Shown: positions 47,354-56,800 of the stretch, piece by piece | How the letters are laid out: the number at the start of each line of letters is the position of its first letter | How positions within the stretch are numbered: the stretch's first letter is position 1 | Assembly (NCBI RefSeq): GCF_024349685.1 | Contig: NZ_AP025944.1 | Coordinates: 1,370,001-1,434,000 of the forward strand | Direction: 5' to 3' | DNA: 64,000 nucleotides | Source: Pseudomonas sp. LRP2-20 | GTDB taxonomy: Bacteria; Pseudomonadota; Gammaproteobacteria; Pseudomonadales; Pseudomonadaceae | Notes under the pieces: model-generated | What the model was told of the DNA's origin: nothing | The model's database searches: none | The model's input: the letters and a program-made list of their open reading frames with translations, nothing else | Position numbers and translations under genes: made by a program

Positions 47354-47447
47354 GGCCCTTTCGCGGGCAAGCCCGCTCCCACAGGAATTGCGCGCAACCT
47401 GAGGCCTGTGCTGTACCTGTGGGAGCAGGTTTACCCGCGAAAGGGCC
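47354..47447. repeat. REP palindromic pair
   Basis: Arms 47354-47385 and 47416-47447, between convergent moaB and the bestrophin gene. The right arm is diverged (GAGCAGGTTTACC). Confidence 0.88.
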
Positions 47448-47448
47448 A

Positions 47449-48348
47449 TCAGCTCAACACAAAGTCCACCGGCAGCAACACCGGCGGCAGCGGCTCCACC
47501 CCCAGGGCCCCCAGCACATCCCGCTCCACCGTGCGTACCATGGCATCCATCGGCAAGTCGTTCTCATCCCGCCCGAACGGGTCCTCCAGCTCGTTGCCGA
47601 TCGCATCCAGGCCAAAGAAGGTGTAACCGACGATGGTGGTGAACAGCGGTGCCAGCCAGCCCAGCGGTTCGGCCAGGGCAAAGGGCAGCAGCAGGCAGAA
47701 GATGTAGATGGTGCGGTGCAGCAGCAAGGTGTAGGGGAACGGCAGCGGCGAGCCCTTGATCCGTTCGCAGGTGGCCTGCACCTCGGTCAACCCGGCCAGG
47801 CGCTGTTCCAGCAGGGTGTAGCGCCATTCGCTGATCTGCCCTTGCTCTGCCAGCCGCGAGCAGTGGCTGCCGATGTCACGCAGGATGCCATCGCACACAT
47901 TGTGCGCGGCCACCGGGGTGGCCTCGTTCAGCCATGGGCGCGTGGCGTTCTCTTCGCTTTCGTTGCGCAACCGCGCATTCAGCCCATGGGCAAAACCACA
48001 CAGGCTGCGCAGTAGCTCGGCGCGCAGTTTCTCGTCGGCGATCACCCCACTTTCACGCACGAACGAGCGGGTCTCGATGATCAGCTTGCCCCAGGCCTTG
48101 CGCCCCTCCCACCAACGGTCGTAGCAGGCGTTGTTGCGAAAGCTCATGAAGATCGACAGCGACAGGCCAAGCAAGGTGAAGGGCGTGGCGCTGACCGGAT
48201 AGAAGAATGCCGGAAAATGCCGCTCGACCAGCACGATCAGCGCGGCCAGCAAGGTGACCATCAGGCAGCGCAAGGCAATGCGCTTGACGATCGAACCCTT
48301 GAGGGTGAACAGCACGCGCAGCACATCGGGGCGGGGGTGGACGATCAT
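47449..48348 (-). CDS. bestrophin-like channel protein
   Basis: A 299-residue membrane protein of the bestrophin/UPF0187 family, identified by DRWWEGRKAWG in the first third and NELEDPFGRDEND near the C-terminus, with about four membrane segments. Bacterial bestrophins conduct cations or anions; physiological role unknown. It lies 20 nt downstream of moaA on the same strand. Confidence 0.9.
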   Translation of the reverse strand: MIVHPRPDVLRVLFTLKGSIVKRIALRCLMVTLLAALIVLVERHFPAFFYPVSATPFTLLGLSLSIFMSFRNNACYDRWWEGRKAWGKLIIETRSFVRESGVIADEKLRAELLRSLCGFAHGLNARLRNESEENATRPWLNEATPVAAHNVCDGILRDIGSHCSRLAEQGQISEWRYTLLEQRLAGLTEVQATCERIKGSPLPFPYTLLLHRTIYIFCLLLPFALAEPLGWLAPLFTTIVGYTFFGLDAIGNELEDPFGRDENDLPMDAMVRTVERDVLGALGVEPLPPVLLPVDFVLS

Positions 48349-48368
48349 GGCAATCCAGAGGCGGGCGC

Positions 48369-49373
48369 TTAGCCGCCGGTCATGTTCATGAAGCGCAGGA
48401 TCTGCACCTCACCGCCGACTTCGAAATGATGGCGATAGGGCTTGAGGTGCAGCGAGTCGCGGATGGCCTTCTCCAGCCGCGCAGCATCGCCGGGGTGGGC
48501 GCGCAGCACCTGCTTGAGGTCCATCGAGTGTTCGTTGCCCAGGCACAGCAGCAGGCGGCCTTCGACCGTCAGGCGCACGCGGTTGCAGGTGGCGCAGAAA
48601 TTGTGGCTGTGCGGTGAGATGAAGCCGACGCGGGTGTGTGCGGCTTCGGCCAGGCGCCAGTAGCGCGCCGGGCCCTGGGAGGACTCGGTGGACTCGATCA
48701 GGGTGAAGTGCTCGGCCAGGCGCTCACGCACTTCGTCGCTGGAGCAGAACGACTCGCCGCGCTCATGCTCGTTGATCACCCCCAGCGGCATTTCCTCGAT
48801 GAAGGTGATGTCCAGCTCGCGGTCGATGGCGAAGCGCACCAGGTCGACCAGCTCGTGATCGTTGCGGCCCTTGAGCACCACGCAGTTGAGCTTGGTGCGC
48901 TGGAAGCCGGCCTGGCGTGCGGCATCGATGCCGGCGATCACCTGGTTCAGGTCGCCGGTGCGGGTGAGTTGCTTGAAACGCTCGGCATCGAGGCTGTCGA
49001 GGCTGATGTTCAGGCGCGTGACGCCGGCGTCGAACAGCGGCTGGGCCAGGCGCCCGAGCTGCGAGCCATTGCTGGTCATGCACAGTTCGCGCAGGCCGGG
49101 CAGGGCGGCGATGCGCCCGCACAGGTCGACGATGCCCTGGCGCACCAGCGGCTCGCCGCCGGTCAGGCGGATCTTGCGGGTGCCCAGCGCAACGAAGCGC
49201 TCGGCCACCTGGAACAGTTCTTCGAGGCTGAGGATCTGCTGGCGCGGCAGGAACTGCATGTCTTCAGCCATGCAGTACACGCAACGGAAGTCGCAGCGGT
49301 CCGTGACCGACATACGCAGGTAGTCGATTTTCCGGTTGAAGCCGTCGATCAGGGCCCGGCTGTTCTGTTCCAC
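48369..49373 (-). CDS. moaA: GTP 3',8-cyclase MoaA
   Basis: A 334-residue radical SAM enzyme starting molybdenum cofactor synthesis. The N-terminal cluster motif CX3CX2C is seen as CDFRCVYC. The C-terminal cluster is CX2CX13C ([18 protein letters not shown]), and the chain ends in GG, which is needed for activity. GTG start; the upstream site is weak. Confidence 0.96.
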   Translation of the reverse strand: MEQNSRALIDGFNRKIDYLRMSVTDRCDFRCVYCMAEDMQFLPRQQILSLEELFQVAERFVALGTRKIRLTGGEPLVRQGIVDLCGRIAALPGLRELCMTSNGSQLGRLAQPLFDAGVTRLNISLDSLDAERFKQLTRTGDLNQVIAGIDAARQAGFQRTKLNCVVLKGRNDHELVDLVRFAIDRELDITFIEEMPLGVINEHERGESFCSSDEVRERLAEHFTLIESTESSQGPARYWRLAEAAHTRVGFISPHSHNFCATCNRVRLTVEGRLLLCLGNEHSMDLKQVLRAHPGDAARLEKAIRDSLHLKPYRHHFEVGGEVQILRFMNMTGG

Positions 49374-49493
49374 GTTGGCACTCGAAAGGAAGTGGGGGCT
49401 ACAGGATCCAAGCTATAGCCTGTGGCCAGCCCCGTCAAATTGCTTTCCCCGACCGATTCATCAATGTCCTCTATCGGTTGGCGCAGGGGGGGT

Positions 49494-49737
49494 AGCGCCT
49501 GGGAGATCGAGCGCCGCCCGCGCGGCGCATCGCGAGCTGCGCTCGCTCCTACGTTTGTTTCGGGCCAGTAGTTCCTGGGGGATTTTCGCGCGAACGCCTT
49601 GGCGCATGGCGTGATATCACGTCGTACCAACAAGGCGGTCGCGCGCGCCTGCACAGGCGTTACTGGCCGGAAACAAACGTAGGAGCGAGCGCAGCTCGCG
49701 ATGCGCCGCGCGGGCGGCGCTCGATTTCCCAGGCGCT
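49494..49737. repeat. 244-bp near-palindromic dispersed repeat
   Basis: Outer arms 49494-49570 and 49661-49737 are inverted copies about 77 nt long with two visible mismatches. Each includes CGAGCGCCGCCCGCGCGGCG and the stretch GCTCCTACGTTTGTTTC. Inside is a second inverted pair (CGCGCGAACGCCTT and AAGGCGGTCGCGCG) and the palindrome GTGATATCAC. A second copy starts at 63900. Not a REP unit; it fills the moaA-to-YdeP gap. See findings. Confidence 0.85.
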
Positions 49738-49860
49738 GAAAATTTCCAGTCAAACTCTCATGATCGAAACCACTTATCACGCCGTAAGATCTTTCGATTA
49801 GACGTGCTTCCTTGCGCTCCATAGGCTGAAAAAAAGCATCGAAGCGTGAGGATTGACCGC

Positions 49861-52191
49861 ATGAGCCAGGACCAACACATCAGGGACTACAAGGGCCCCG
49901 CCGCCGGCTGGGGCGCGCTGAAGAGCGTGACCAAGAGCTGGCTGGGCAGCGACAATGCCTTCAAGAACCTGCGGGCCATGCTCAAGACCAACCAGAACGG
50001 CGGCTTCGACTGCCCGGGCTGCGCCTGGGGCGAGTCGCCGGAAAGCGACATGGTCAAGTTCTGCGAGAACGGCGCCAAGGCGGTGAACTGGGAAGCCACC
50101 GGCCGCTCGGTGGACCCGGCGTTCTTCGCCAGGTACAGCGTCAGCGCGTTGCTCGACCAGACCGACTACTGGCTCGAATATCAAGGCCGCCTGACCCACC
50201 CGATGCGCTACGACGCCGCCACCGACCACTATGTCGAAACCACCTGGCAAGAGGCGTTCGAGCTGATCGCCCAGCACCTGCGCGCGCTCGACTCGCCTGA
50301 TCAGGCCGAGTTCTATACCTCGGGCCGGGCCAGCAACGAGGCGGCGTTCCTCTACCAGCTGTTCGTCCGTGCCTACGGCACCAACAACTTCCCCGACTGC
50401 TCGAACATGTGCCACGAAGCCAGCGGCGCCGGCATGTCGGAAACCCTCGGGGTGGGCAAGGGCACCGTGGTGTTCCACGACCTGGAGCTGGCCGACGCGA
50501 TCTTCGTCATCGGCCAGAACCCCGGTACCAACCACCCGCGCATGCTCGAACCGCTGCGCGAGGCGGTCAAGCGTGGTGCCCAGGTGGTGTGCTTCAACCC
50601 GCTCAAGGAGCGTGGCCTGGAACGCTTCCAGCACCCGCAGCACCCGTTCGAGATGCTCAGCAACGGCTCCGAACCGACCACCAGTGCCTACTTCCGCCCG
50701 GCCCTGGGCGGCGACATGGCAGCCATGCGCGGCATCGCCAAGTTCCTCTTGCAGTGGGAGCGCGAGGCCCAGGCCAAGGGCGAGCCGGCGGTGTTCGACC
50801 ATGCCTTCATCGCCGAGCATACCAGCGGCGTCGATGACTACCTGGCAGCGGTGGATGCCACCTCCTGGGAGCACATCGTCAAGCAGTCGGGCCTGACCCT
50901 GGCCGAGATCGAACTGGCCGCGCGCATGTACCGCAAGGCCGAACGGGTGATCATGTGCTGGGCCATGGGGGTCACCCAGCATCGCCATTCGGTGCCGACC
51001 GTGCAGGAAATCGTCAACCTGCAGCTGCTGCGCGGCAACGTCGGCAAGCCCGGTGCCGGCCTTTCACCGGTGCGCGGCCACAGTAACGTGCAAGGTGACC
51101 GCACCATGGGCATCGACGAGAAGCCCAGGGCGGCCCTGCTCGACGCCATCGAGAAACGCTTCAAGTTCCGGGTGCCACGCGCCCACGGGCACAACGCGGT
51201 GCTGGCGATCAAGGCCATGGAAGAGGGGCAGGCCAAGGTGTTCATCGGCCTGGGCGGCAACTTTGCCCAAGCCACGCCGGATACCCCGCGCACCCACGCG
51301 GCGCTGCGCAACTGCGCGCTGACCGTGCAGATCTCCACCAAGCTCAACCGTTCGCACCTGGTCACCGGCCGCGATGCCCTGATTCTGCCGTGTCTGGGTC
51401 GTACCGAGATCGACCTGCAAGCCGAAGGGCCGCAAGGCGTGACCGTGGAAGATACCTTCAGCATGGTGCACATCTCCAACGGCCAGCTGCGCCCGCGTTC
51501 GCCGCACATGCGCTCGGAGCCGTGGATCATCGCCGGCATGGCCAAGGCCACCTTGGGCAACCAACCGATCGACTGGGAATACGCAGTGGCCGACTACAGC
51601 CGCATTCGCAGCATGATCGCCGACGTCATCCCAGGCTTTGCCAATTTCAACCAGCGCCTGCAGCACCCGGGCGGTTTCCACCTGGGCAACCAAGCGGCCG
51701 AGCGCAACTTCCGCACGGCCACCGGCAAGGCACGGTTCATGCCCCATGCGCTGCCTGAGGAACTGGTCAACGCCAAGGTGCTGGCGCGGGGTGACAAGCC
51801 GGACCTGATCCTGCAGACCATGCGTTCGCACGACCAGTACAACACCACGCTGTACGGGCTCGATGACCGTTATCGCGGGGTATTCGGCCTGCGCGAGGTG
51901 GTGTTCGTCAGCGAGGCGGACATCCGTCGCCTGGGCTTCGAGCCGGGCGAGCACGTGGACCTGGTGTCGCTGTGGGAGGATGGCGTGGAGCGGCGGGTTT
52001 CGGGCTTCCGCCTGGTGCCCTATGACATTCCCGATGGCCAGGCAGCGGCGTATTACCCGGAGACCAACCCGCTGGTGCCGCTGGAGAGTTATGGCGAGGG
52101 GACTTACACGCCGACTTCCAAGTTCATCGCGATCAAGCTGGAGAAGGCCAAGGCCGGGAACCGGATCGAAGCGGTGCTCGCTGCGGATTGA
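49861..52191 (+). CDS. YdeP-type molybdopterin oxidoreductase (FdhF/YdeP family)
   Basis: A 776-residue cytoplasmic molybdoenzyme. The N-terminal Fe-S motif region reads DCPGCAWGES with a later CENGAKAV; the Mo-bis-MGD domain follows, with NPGTNHPRMLEPLREAVKRG and a C-terminal dinucleotide-binding domain. YdeP relatives act in acid resistance or formate metabolism; the substrate is not known. No twin-arginine signal or partner subunits, so not a respiratory formate dehydrogenase. The ATG follows GTGAGGATTGACCGC. Located by moaA and moaB. Confidence 0.88.
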   Translation: MSQDQHIRDYKGPAAGWGALKSVTKSWLGSDNAFKNLRAMLKTNQNGGFDCPGCAWGESPESDMVKFCENGAKAVNWEATGRSVDPAFFARYSVSALLDQTDYWLEYQGRLTHPMRYDAATDHYVETTWQEAFELIAQHLRALDSPDQAEFYTSGRASNEAAFLYQLFVRAYGTNNFPDCSNMCHEASGAGMSETLGVGKGTVVFHDLELADAIFVIGQNPGTNHPRMLEPLREAVKRGAQVVCFNPLKERGLERFQHPQHPFEMLSNGSEPTTSAYFRPALGGDMAAMRGIAKFLLQWEREAQAKGEPAVFDHAFIAEHTSGVDDYLAAVDATSWEHIVKQSGLTLAEIELAARMYRKAERVIMCWAMGVTQHRHSVPTVQEIVNLQLLRGNVGKPGAGLSPVRGHSNVQGDRTMGIDEKPRAALLDAIEKRFKFRVPRAHGHNAVLAIKAMEEGQAKVFIGLGGNFAQATPDTPRTHAALRNCALTVQISTKLNRSHLVTGRDALILPCLGRTEIDLQAEGPQGVTVEDTFSMVHISNGQLRPRSPHMRSEPWIIAGMAKATLGNQPIDWEYAVADYSRIRSMIADVIPGFANFNQRLQHPGGFHLGNQAAERNFRTATGKARFMPHALPEELVNAKVLARGDKPDLILQTMRSHDQYNTTLYGLDDRYRGVFGLREVVFVSEADIRRLGFEPGEHVDLVSLWEDGVERRVSGFRLVPYDIPDGQAAAYYPETNPLVPLESYGEGTYTPTSKFIAIKLEKAKAGNRIEAVLAAD

Positions 52192-52206
52192 TAAGCTGCC
52201 TGGGCC

Positions 52207-52299
52207 GGCCGCTTTCGCGGGACAAGCCCGCTCCCACAGGTTCACCACAGCATTCAAGATTTGCCAGGTACCTGTGGGCGCGGGCTTGTTCCGCGAAGA
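52207..52299. repeat. REP palindromic pair
   Basis: Arms 52207-52240 and 52271-52299, with one-base changes in the core (GGGACAAGCCC, GGCTTGTTCC) between convergent genes. Confidence 0.85.
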
Positions 52300-52312
52300 A
52301 TCCAGCGCCGAT

Positions 52313-52774
52313 TCAGGATCGATGTACCGGAAAGGCCGTGGTGTACTTCATCTGCTCCATGGCGAAACTGGAGGTGATGTTCGACAGCCCCTCGGTGCTG
52401 TTGATCAGCTTCTTGTAGAACCGGTCATAGGCTGCGATATCGCCTACCACCACCCGCAGCATGTAGTCCCAGTCCCCGGACATGCGATAGACCTCCATCA
52501 CCTCCTCGAACCCCGTGACCGTGCTGGCGAACTGCTCCAGCCAGGCGCTGTCGTGGCGTTGGGTCTTGAGCTGGACGAACACGGTCAGTCCCAGCCCCAG
52601 ACGTTCGGGGTCGAGCAGGGCGACACGGCCGAGGATGTAGCCGTCTTCCTCCAGGCGTTTGACCCGCTTCCAGCACGGCGTGGTCGACAGGTTGACCGCT
52701 TCGGCCAGGTCCTTGAGCGAGATCGAGGCGTCGCGCTGCAGCAGGGTGAGGATGTGTTGGTCGAAACTGTCCAT
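52313..52774 (-). CDS. Lrp/AsnC family regulator
   Basis: A 153-residue protein with an N-terminal helix-turn-helix (ISLKDLAEAVNLSTTPCWKRV) and a C-terminal AsnC/RAM domain (VTGFEEVMEVYRMSGDWDYML). Divergent from a trans-sulfuration enzyme gene, 137 nt apart, so it probably activates it in response to a sulfur amino acid or related ligand, as MdeR does for mdeA in P. putida. Confidence 0.92.
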   Translation of the reverse strand: MDSFDQHILTLLQRDASISLKDLAEAVNLSTTPCWKRVKRLEEDGYILGRVALLDPERLGLGLTVFVQLKTQRHDSAWLEQFASTVTGFEEVMEVYRMSGDWDYMLRVVVGDIAAYDRFYKKLINSTEGLSNITSSFAMEQMKYTTAFPVHRS

Positions 52775-52911
52775 GGCAAGGTCAAACCATCGAGAAGAAT
52801 TTTCTCCAGATTACCCCAGGCCTAGGAAAATTTCCTGAATCGGCCCGGCATTGCCGCCGCGCCAGGTTGTTGCCATAGTTGCAGGCTTGAATCCTGCCAA
52901 TGGGCCCGACC

Positions 52912-54084
52912 ATGTCCGAAAAGCCGCGTAATTTCGCCACCCGTACCATCCACGCCGGCGAGCAGTTCAGCGTTGCCGATAACGCTATCTTTCCGCCCAT
53001 CTACACCGCCAGTTCCTATATCAAGCGCAGCCTTGACGATAACCCTGAGTATGCCTACAGCCGCGTCGGAAACCCGACCCGGCATGCCTACGAAAGCTGT
53101 GTTGCCGCGCTGGAGGAGGGGGTGGGTGCGGTGGCCTGTGCTTCTGGTGTGAATGCCACCGCCACGGTGCTGGAACTGCTGTCAAAGGACGCCCACGTGG
53201 TGGTGATGAATGGTGTTTATGGTGGCACCTTCCGCATCCTCGAAGACTACCGCGGGCGTACCTCGGGCCTTACCACCACGTATGTCGACCTCAATGACAT
53301 CGCAGCGGTGGCGGCAGCGATCAAGCCAGAGACCCAGCTGATCTGGATCGAGTCACCGACCAACCCGTTGCTGCACCTGGTGGACATCAAGGCGGTCTGC
53401 GACCTGGCCCGTGCCCGCGGCATCCTCACCTGCATCGACAACACCTTCTGCTCGCCGTGGAACCAGCGGCCGATCACCCTCGGCGTGGATCTGGTGATGC
53501 ACTCGGCGAGCAAGTACATCGGCGGCCATTCGGATCTCACCGGCGGCGTGGTAGTGGCCGCCAACGACGACCTGCTGGCGCGCCTGCGCAAGATCAGCAT
53601 GGCGGTCGGGGCGATCCAGGGGCCCTTCGATTGCTACCTGGCCCTGCGCGGGTTGAAGACCCTGGATGTGCGCATGGAGCGCCAATGCGCCAACGCGCTG
53701 CAAGTGGCGCGCTTCCTTGAAGGCCACCCGCAGGTCGAGCAGGTGTTTTACCCGGGCCTGGAAAGCCATCCGCAACATGAACTGTGCAAGCGCCAGATGC
53801 GTGCAGGTGGGGCAGTGGTGGCGATGAAGGTCAAGGGTGCCGACCGCGCCGCGCTCAACCGCCTGGTCGAGGCCTTGCAGATCTTCGTGCTGGCCGACTC
53901 GCTGGGTGGGGTGGAGAGCATGATCAACCACTCCTGGAGCATGTCGCACAACTCGTTGAGCCCGGCGCAGAAGGGCGAGATGGGGATCAGCGAGAATTTG
54001 CTGCGTTTGTCGGTGGGGATCGAAGATTACCGCGACCTGATCGAAGATCTGGACGCGGCGTTGAAGGCTTCGGCTGCGGTGTAA
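52912..54084 (+). CDS. Cys/Met metabolism PLP enzyme (cystathionine gamma-synthase/lyase family)
   Basis: A 390-residue PLP enzyme of fold type I. The Schiff-base lysine is K201 (HSASKYIGGHSD); the motifs YSRVGNPT and SLGGVESMINHSWSMSH are also present. Methionine gamma-lyase has GCTF where this protein reads GGTF (about residues 104-107), so it is not a typical MGL; cystathionine gamma-synthase or -lyase activity is more likely. I chose the ATG at 52912; an ATG 12 nt earlier is possible and neither has a strong site. Confidence 0.88.
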   Translation: MSEKPRNFATRTIHAGEQFSVADNAIFPPIYTASSYIKRSLDDNPEYAYSRVGNPTRHAYESCVAALEEGVGAVACASGVNATATVLELLSKDAHVVVMNGVYGGTFRILEDYRGRTSGLTTTYVDLNDIAAVAAAIKPETQLIWIESPTNPLLHLVDIKAVCDLARARGILTCIDNTFCSPWNQRPITLGVDLVMHSASKYIGGHSDLTGGVVVAANDDLLARLRKISMAVGAIQGPFDCYLALRGLKTLDVRMERQCANALQVARFLEGHPQVEQVFYPGLESHPQHELCKRQMRAGGAVVAMKVKGADRAALNRLVEALQIFVLADSLGGVESMINHSWSMSHNSLSPAQKGEMGISENLLRLSVGIEDYRDLIEDLDAALKASAAV

Positions 54085-54094
54085 GGGCTGCTGT

Positions 54095-54165
54095 CCTTTC
54101 GCGGCTGAAGCCGCTCCTACAGGTTATGCGCAGATCCTGTAGGAGCGGCTTTAGCCGCGAAGAGG
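54095..54165. repeat. palindromic pair of a different REP class
   Basis: Arms 54095-54123 and 54136-54165 built on GCGGCTGAAGCCGCTCCTAC, clearly distinct from the GCGGGCAAGCCCGC type elsewhere. Between two convergent genes. Confidence 0.85.
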
Positions 54166-54188
54166 CCGATAAATTCAATTAAGGGTTG

Positions 54189-54425
54189 TCAGGCCTTGGG
54201 CGGATGGATGATCCGTTCGATCTTGTCCTTGAGCAGCAGCCTTTCCTTGCGCAGGCGGTTGACCGCCTCGTCGTTGGTGCCATTGGCCTCGGCGGCCAGC
54301 ACTTCCTTGTCCTTGGTGTTGTATTCCTTGTGCAGCTTGTGAAGGTCCTGATCCTTGTCAATGAGTGCCTGGAATGCGTCAGCGGTAATGTGCAGGTCAG
54401 CGAGCAGATCATGCGGAACTGGCAT
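54189..54425 (-). CDS. DUF465 (YdcH) family protein
   Basis: A 78-residue small helical protein with the family pattern FQALIDKDQDLHKLHKEYNT and LRKERLLLKDKIERII, forming a coiled-coil hairpin. Function unknown. ATG after AGAGGTGAAGAA. Monocistronic, with a typical length. Confidence 0.87.
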   Translation of the reverse strand: MPVPHDLLADLHITADAFQALIDKDQDLHKLHKEYNTKDKEVLAAEANGTNDEAVNRLRKERLLLKDKIERIIHPPKA

Positions 54426-54542
54426 TTCTTCACCTCTGTCAGGGTTGTCGGTAAGGTCCTGACCTTTGAGGATAGCCGCCTTTGCGCAGGTGGGGGACTG
54501 GGGTAGGCTGTCGCATCCTTACCTGTGCCTGGAACCTGCGCC

Positions 54543-54908
54543 ATGCCTCATCTGAACCTGGAATACAGCGACAACCTGTGTGATCTGAATGTCGATGTCC
54601 TGCTGCTGCGCCTGAACCACGCCCTGGTCGGCAGTGGCCAGTTCGCCGACGAGGCCGACATCAAGAGCCGGGCCCAGGCCTTCAAGCAGTACCGGGTGGG
54701 TACCGCGCCAGGTGAGCGGGCCTTCGCCCATGTGCGCCTGGCGATACTCAGTGGCCGCTCGCCAGAAGTGAAGCAGCAGTTGTCCGGCAGCTTGCTCGAG
54801 GTGCTGCGCGACGCCATCCCGGCCCAGGCCGGCGTGGACATCCAGCTGTGCGTCGAAGTGCTCGACATCGACCGCGAACCCTATGCCAAACAGCGCCTGC
54901 CCGGCTGA
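54543..54908 (+). CDS. 5-carboxymethyl-2-hydroxymuconate isomerase-like tautomerase
   Basis: A 121-residue tautomerase-superfamily protein. The start gives MPHLNLEYSDNL: proline-2 becomes the catalytic N-terminal proline after Met removal. The conserved pattern continues in FADEADIKSRA. The full hpa pathway is not in the window, so an orphan isomerase role is more probable. The first in-frame start is 18 nt further upstream; the chosen start is the functional one because of the proline. Confidence 0.85.
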   Translation: MPHLNLEYSDNLCDLNVDVLLLRLNHALVGSGQFADEADIKSRAQAFKQYRVGTAPGERAFAHVRLAILSGRSPEVKQQLSGSLLEVLRDAIPAQAGVDIQLCVEVLDIDREPYAKQRLPG

Positions 54909-55067
54909 ACGGCTGCTGAATGAAGTTAATTTAATGTAAAAAAATGCATCGGCTTACGAATTTGTTACCGTCTTTTTCACGAAAAATTGATGGTGCGCTT
55001 TCTAGAGTTCCGCGACTTTCCCACGGAGCCATCAGGCCTGGGGGTTGATAATTACTCTTGATTGCGA

Positions 55068-56711
55068 ATGCCGATGCTCAATTTCAAATCCCTGCGGACT
55101 GAATGGGTCACGCTGTTGGCCAGCGTTTACCTGCTGGTCGGTCTCAACATGTTCCTCTGGCAGCACCTTCAAGAGGTGGTGCCCGCTGGTTTGTCGGGGC
55201 TTTGGCTGAGTCTGGCATTCGCCGTACTGATGTTGTTCGCGTTCAACCTGGTGTTGACGCTGTTCGCCTTCCGTTATGTATTGAAACCGCTATTGATCGT
55301 GTTGTTCGTAAGTGGTGCGAGTGCCGCTTACTTCATGAACCAGTACGGCGTACTCATTGATGCCGGCATGTTCCGCAACATGGCCGAAACCAATGTTGCG
55401 GAAGTGCGCGATCTGATGTCGTTCAAGTTCGCGGCTTATATTCTGCTGCTTGGCGTATTGCCGTCGGTGCTGCTGTGGAAAGCGCAGATCGCCTACCGCC
55501 CGTGGCACCGCGAACTGCTGGGCAAGCTGGTGGTCAGCGGTGCCTGCGTGGTGGCCCTGGGCTCGGTGGCCCTGGTCAATTACCAAGGGCTGTCGTCGTT
55601 GTTTCGCAACCACCACGAACTGCGCCTGATGCTCACCCCGAGCAACGTCGTCGGCGCGACCATCGGTTATGTCAACGAGCGCGTCGGTACCGCCGCGCGA
55701 CCCTTCCAGAATTATGGCGAAGATGCCAAGCGCGATATCGCCTGGCAGAAGCACGAGCGCAAATCGCTGACCGTGCTGGTGGTGGGTGAAAGTGCGCGGG
55801 CCGATCACTTCGGCGTGCTGGGCTATGACCGTGATACGACCCCGAACCTGGCCAGGCAGCAGGGCCTGCTGAGCTTCTCCGATGTGCATTCCTGCGGTAC
55901 TGAAACCGCCGTTTCGGTGCCGTGCATGTTCTCCGGCATGAAGCGCAAGGAATACGACGCCCGTGTGGCGAAGAACCGCGAAGGGCTGCTGGACATCCTC
56001 CAGCGTGCCGGCCTGGCCGTGCAGTGGCGCGACAACCAGTCGGGTTGCAAAGGCACCTGCGACCGCGTGCAGTTCATCGATGTCAGCAACCTCAAGGACC
56101 CGCAGCTGTGCGCCAGCGGTGAATGCCATGACGAAATCCTCCTGCAAGGCCTGGGCGAGCTGATCGACAACCTCGACAAGGACACCGTGCTGGTGCTGCA
56201 CCAGATGGGCAGCCACGGCCCCGAGTACTTCAAGCGCTACCCCGAAGGGAGCGAGCGCTTCATCCCGGTGTGCCAGAGCAATGCGCTGAACCAGTGCAGC
56301 GAGCAGGAAATCATCAACGGCTACGACAACACCCTGGCCTACACTGACAAGGTATTGTCCTCGCTGATCGACACCCTGCGCAGCAAGCAGGACAAGGTCG
56401 ACACGGCGATGATCTACCTGTCCGACCATGGCGAGTCGCTGGGCGAGTACAACCTGTTCCTGCACGGCACGCCTTATGCCATCGCCCCCGAGCAGCAGAA
56501 GCACGTGCCGCTGCTGACCTGGTTCTCCGACAGCTACAAGGCGGATTTCGGCATCGACACCGACTGCCTGGCCAAGCTCAGCGATGCACCGCTGTCGCAG
56601 GACAACCTGTTCCACTCGATGCTGGGCCTGCTGCAGGTGCACACCGAGGTCTACCAGCAGTCGCTGGACATGTTTGCCAGTTGCCGGCCGTGGTTGACTG
56701 CCCAGCGCTGA
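55068..56711 (+). CDS. lipid A phosphoethanolamine transferase-like (EptA family) enzyme
   Basis: A 547-residue protein with about five membrane helices in the first 190 residues and a periplasmic sulfatase-fold catalytic domain. The zinc/nucleophile region reads VVGESARADHFGVLGYDRDT with the nucleophilic Thr in SCGTETAVSVPC, followed by YLSDHGESLGEY. Members add phosphoethanolamine to lipid A or other glycans and can confer polymyxin resistance. I chose ATG 55068 (MPMLNFKS). No regulator sits beside it, but the 160-nt gap upstream is AT-rich (TTAATTTAATG). Confidence 0.92.
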   Translation: MPMLNFKSLRTEWVTLLASVYLLVGLNMFLWQHLQEVVPAGLSGLWLSLAFAVLMLFAFNLVLTLFAFRYVLKPLLIVLFVSGASAAYFMNQYGVLIDAGMFRNMAETNVAEVRDLMSFKFAAYILLLGVLPSVLLWKAQIAYRPWHRELLGKLVVSGACVVALGSVALVNYQGLSSLFRNHHELRLMLTPSNVVGATIGYVNERVGTAARPFQNYGEDAKRDIAWQKHERKSLTVLVVGESARADHFGVLGYDRDTTPNLARQQGLLSFSDVHSCGTETAVSVPCMFSGMKRKEYDARVAKNREGLLDILQRAGLAVQWRDNQSGCKGTCDRVQFIDVSNLKDPQLCASGECHDEILLQGLGELIDNLDKDTVLVLHQMGSHGPEYFKRYPEGSERFIPVCQSNALNQCSEQEIINGYDNTLAYTDKVLSSLIDTLRSKQDKVDTAMIYLSDHGESLGEYNLFLHGTPYAIAPEQQKHVPLLTWFSDSYKADFGIDTDCLAKLSDAPLSQDNLFHSMLGLLQVHTEVYQQSLDMFASCRPWLTAQR

Positions 56712-56800
56712 GGCCGTTCATCTAATCCAGGGATGGCGCAGGTTTCACCAGCAGGGCCCGCGCCGTATATACTGCGCGCCAATGTTTGTGGGAGAGCCTT

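Noticed and set aside
49861..52191. Respiratory formate dehydrogenase as the identity of the molybdoenzyme
   Set aside because: No twin-arginine signal, no Fe-S or cytochrome subunit genes nearby, and the length and CPGCAW motif fit YdeP better.
52912..54084. Methionine gamma-lyase as the identity of the trans-sulfuration enzyme
   Set aside because: The Cys in GCTF that marks MGL is Gly here (GGTF), so the family-level call was kept instead.
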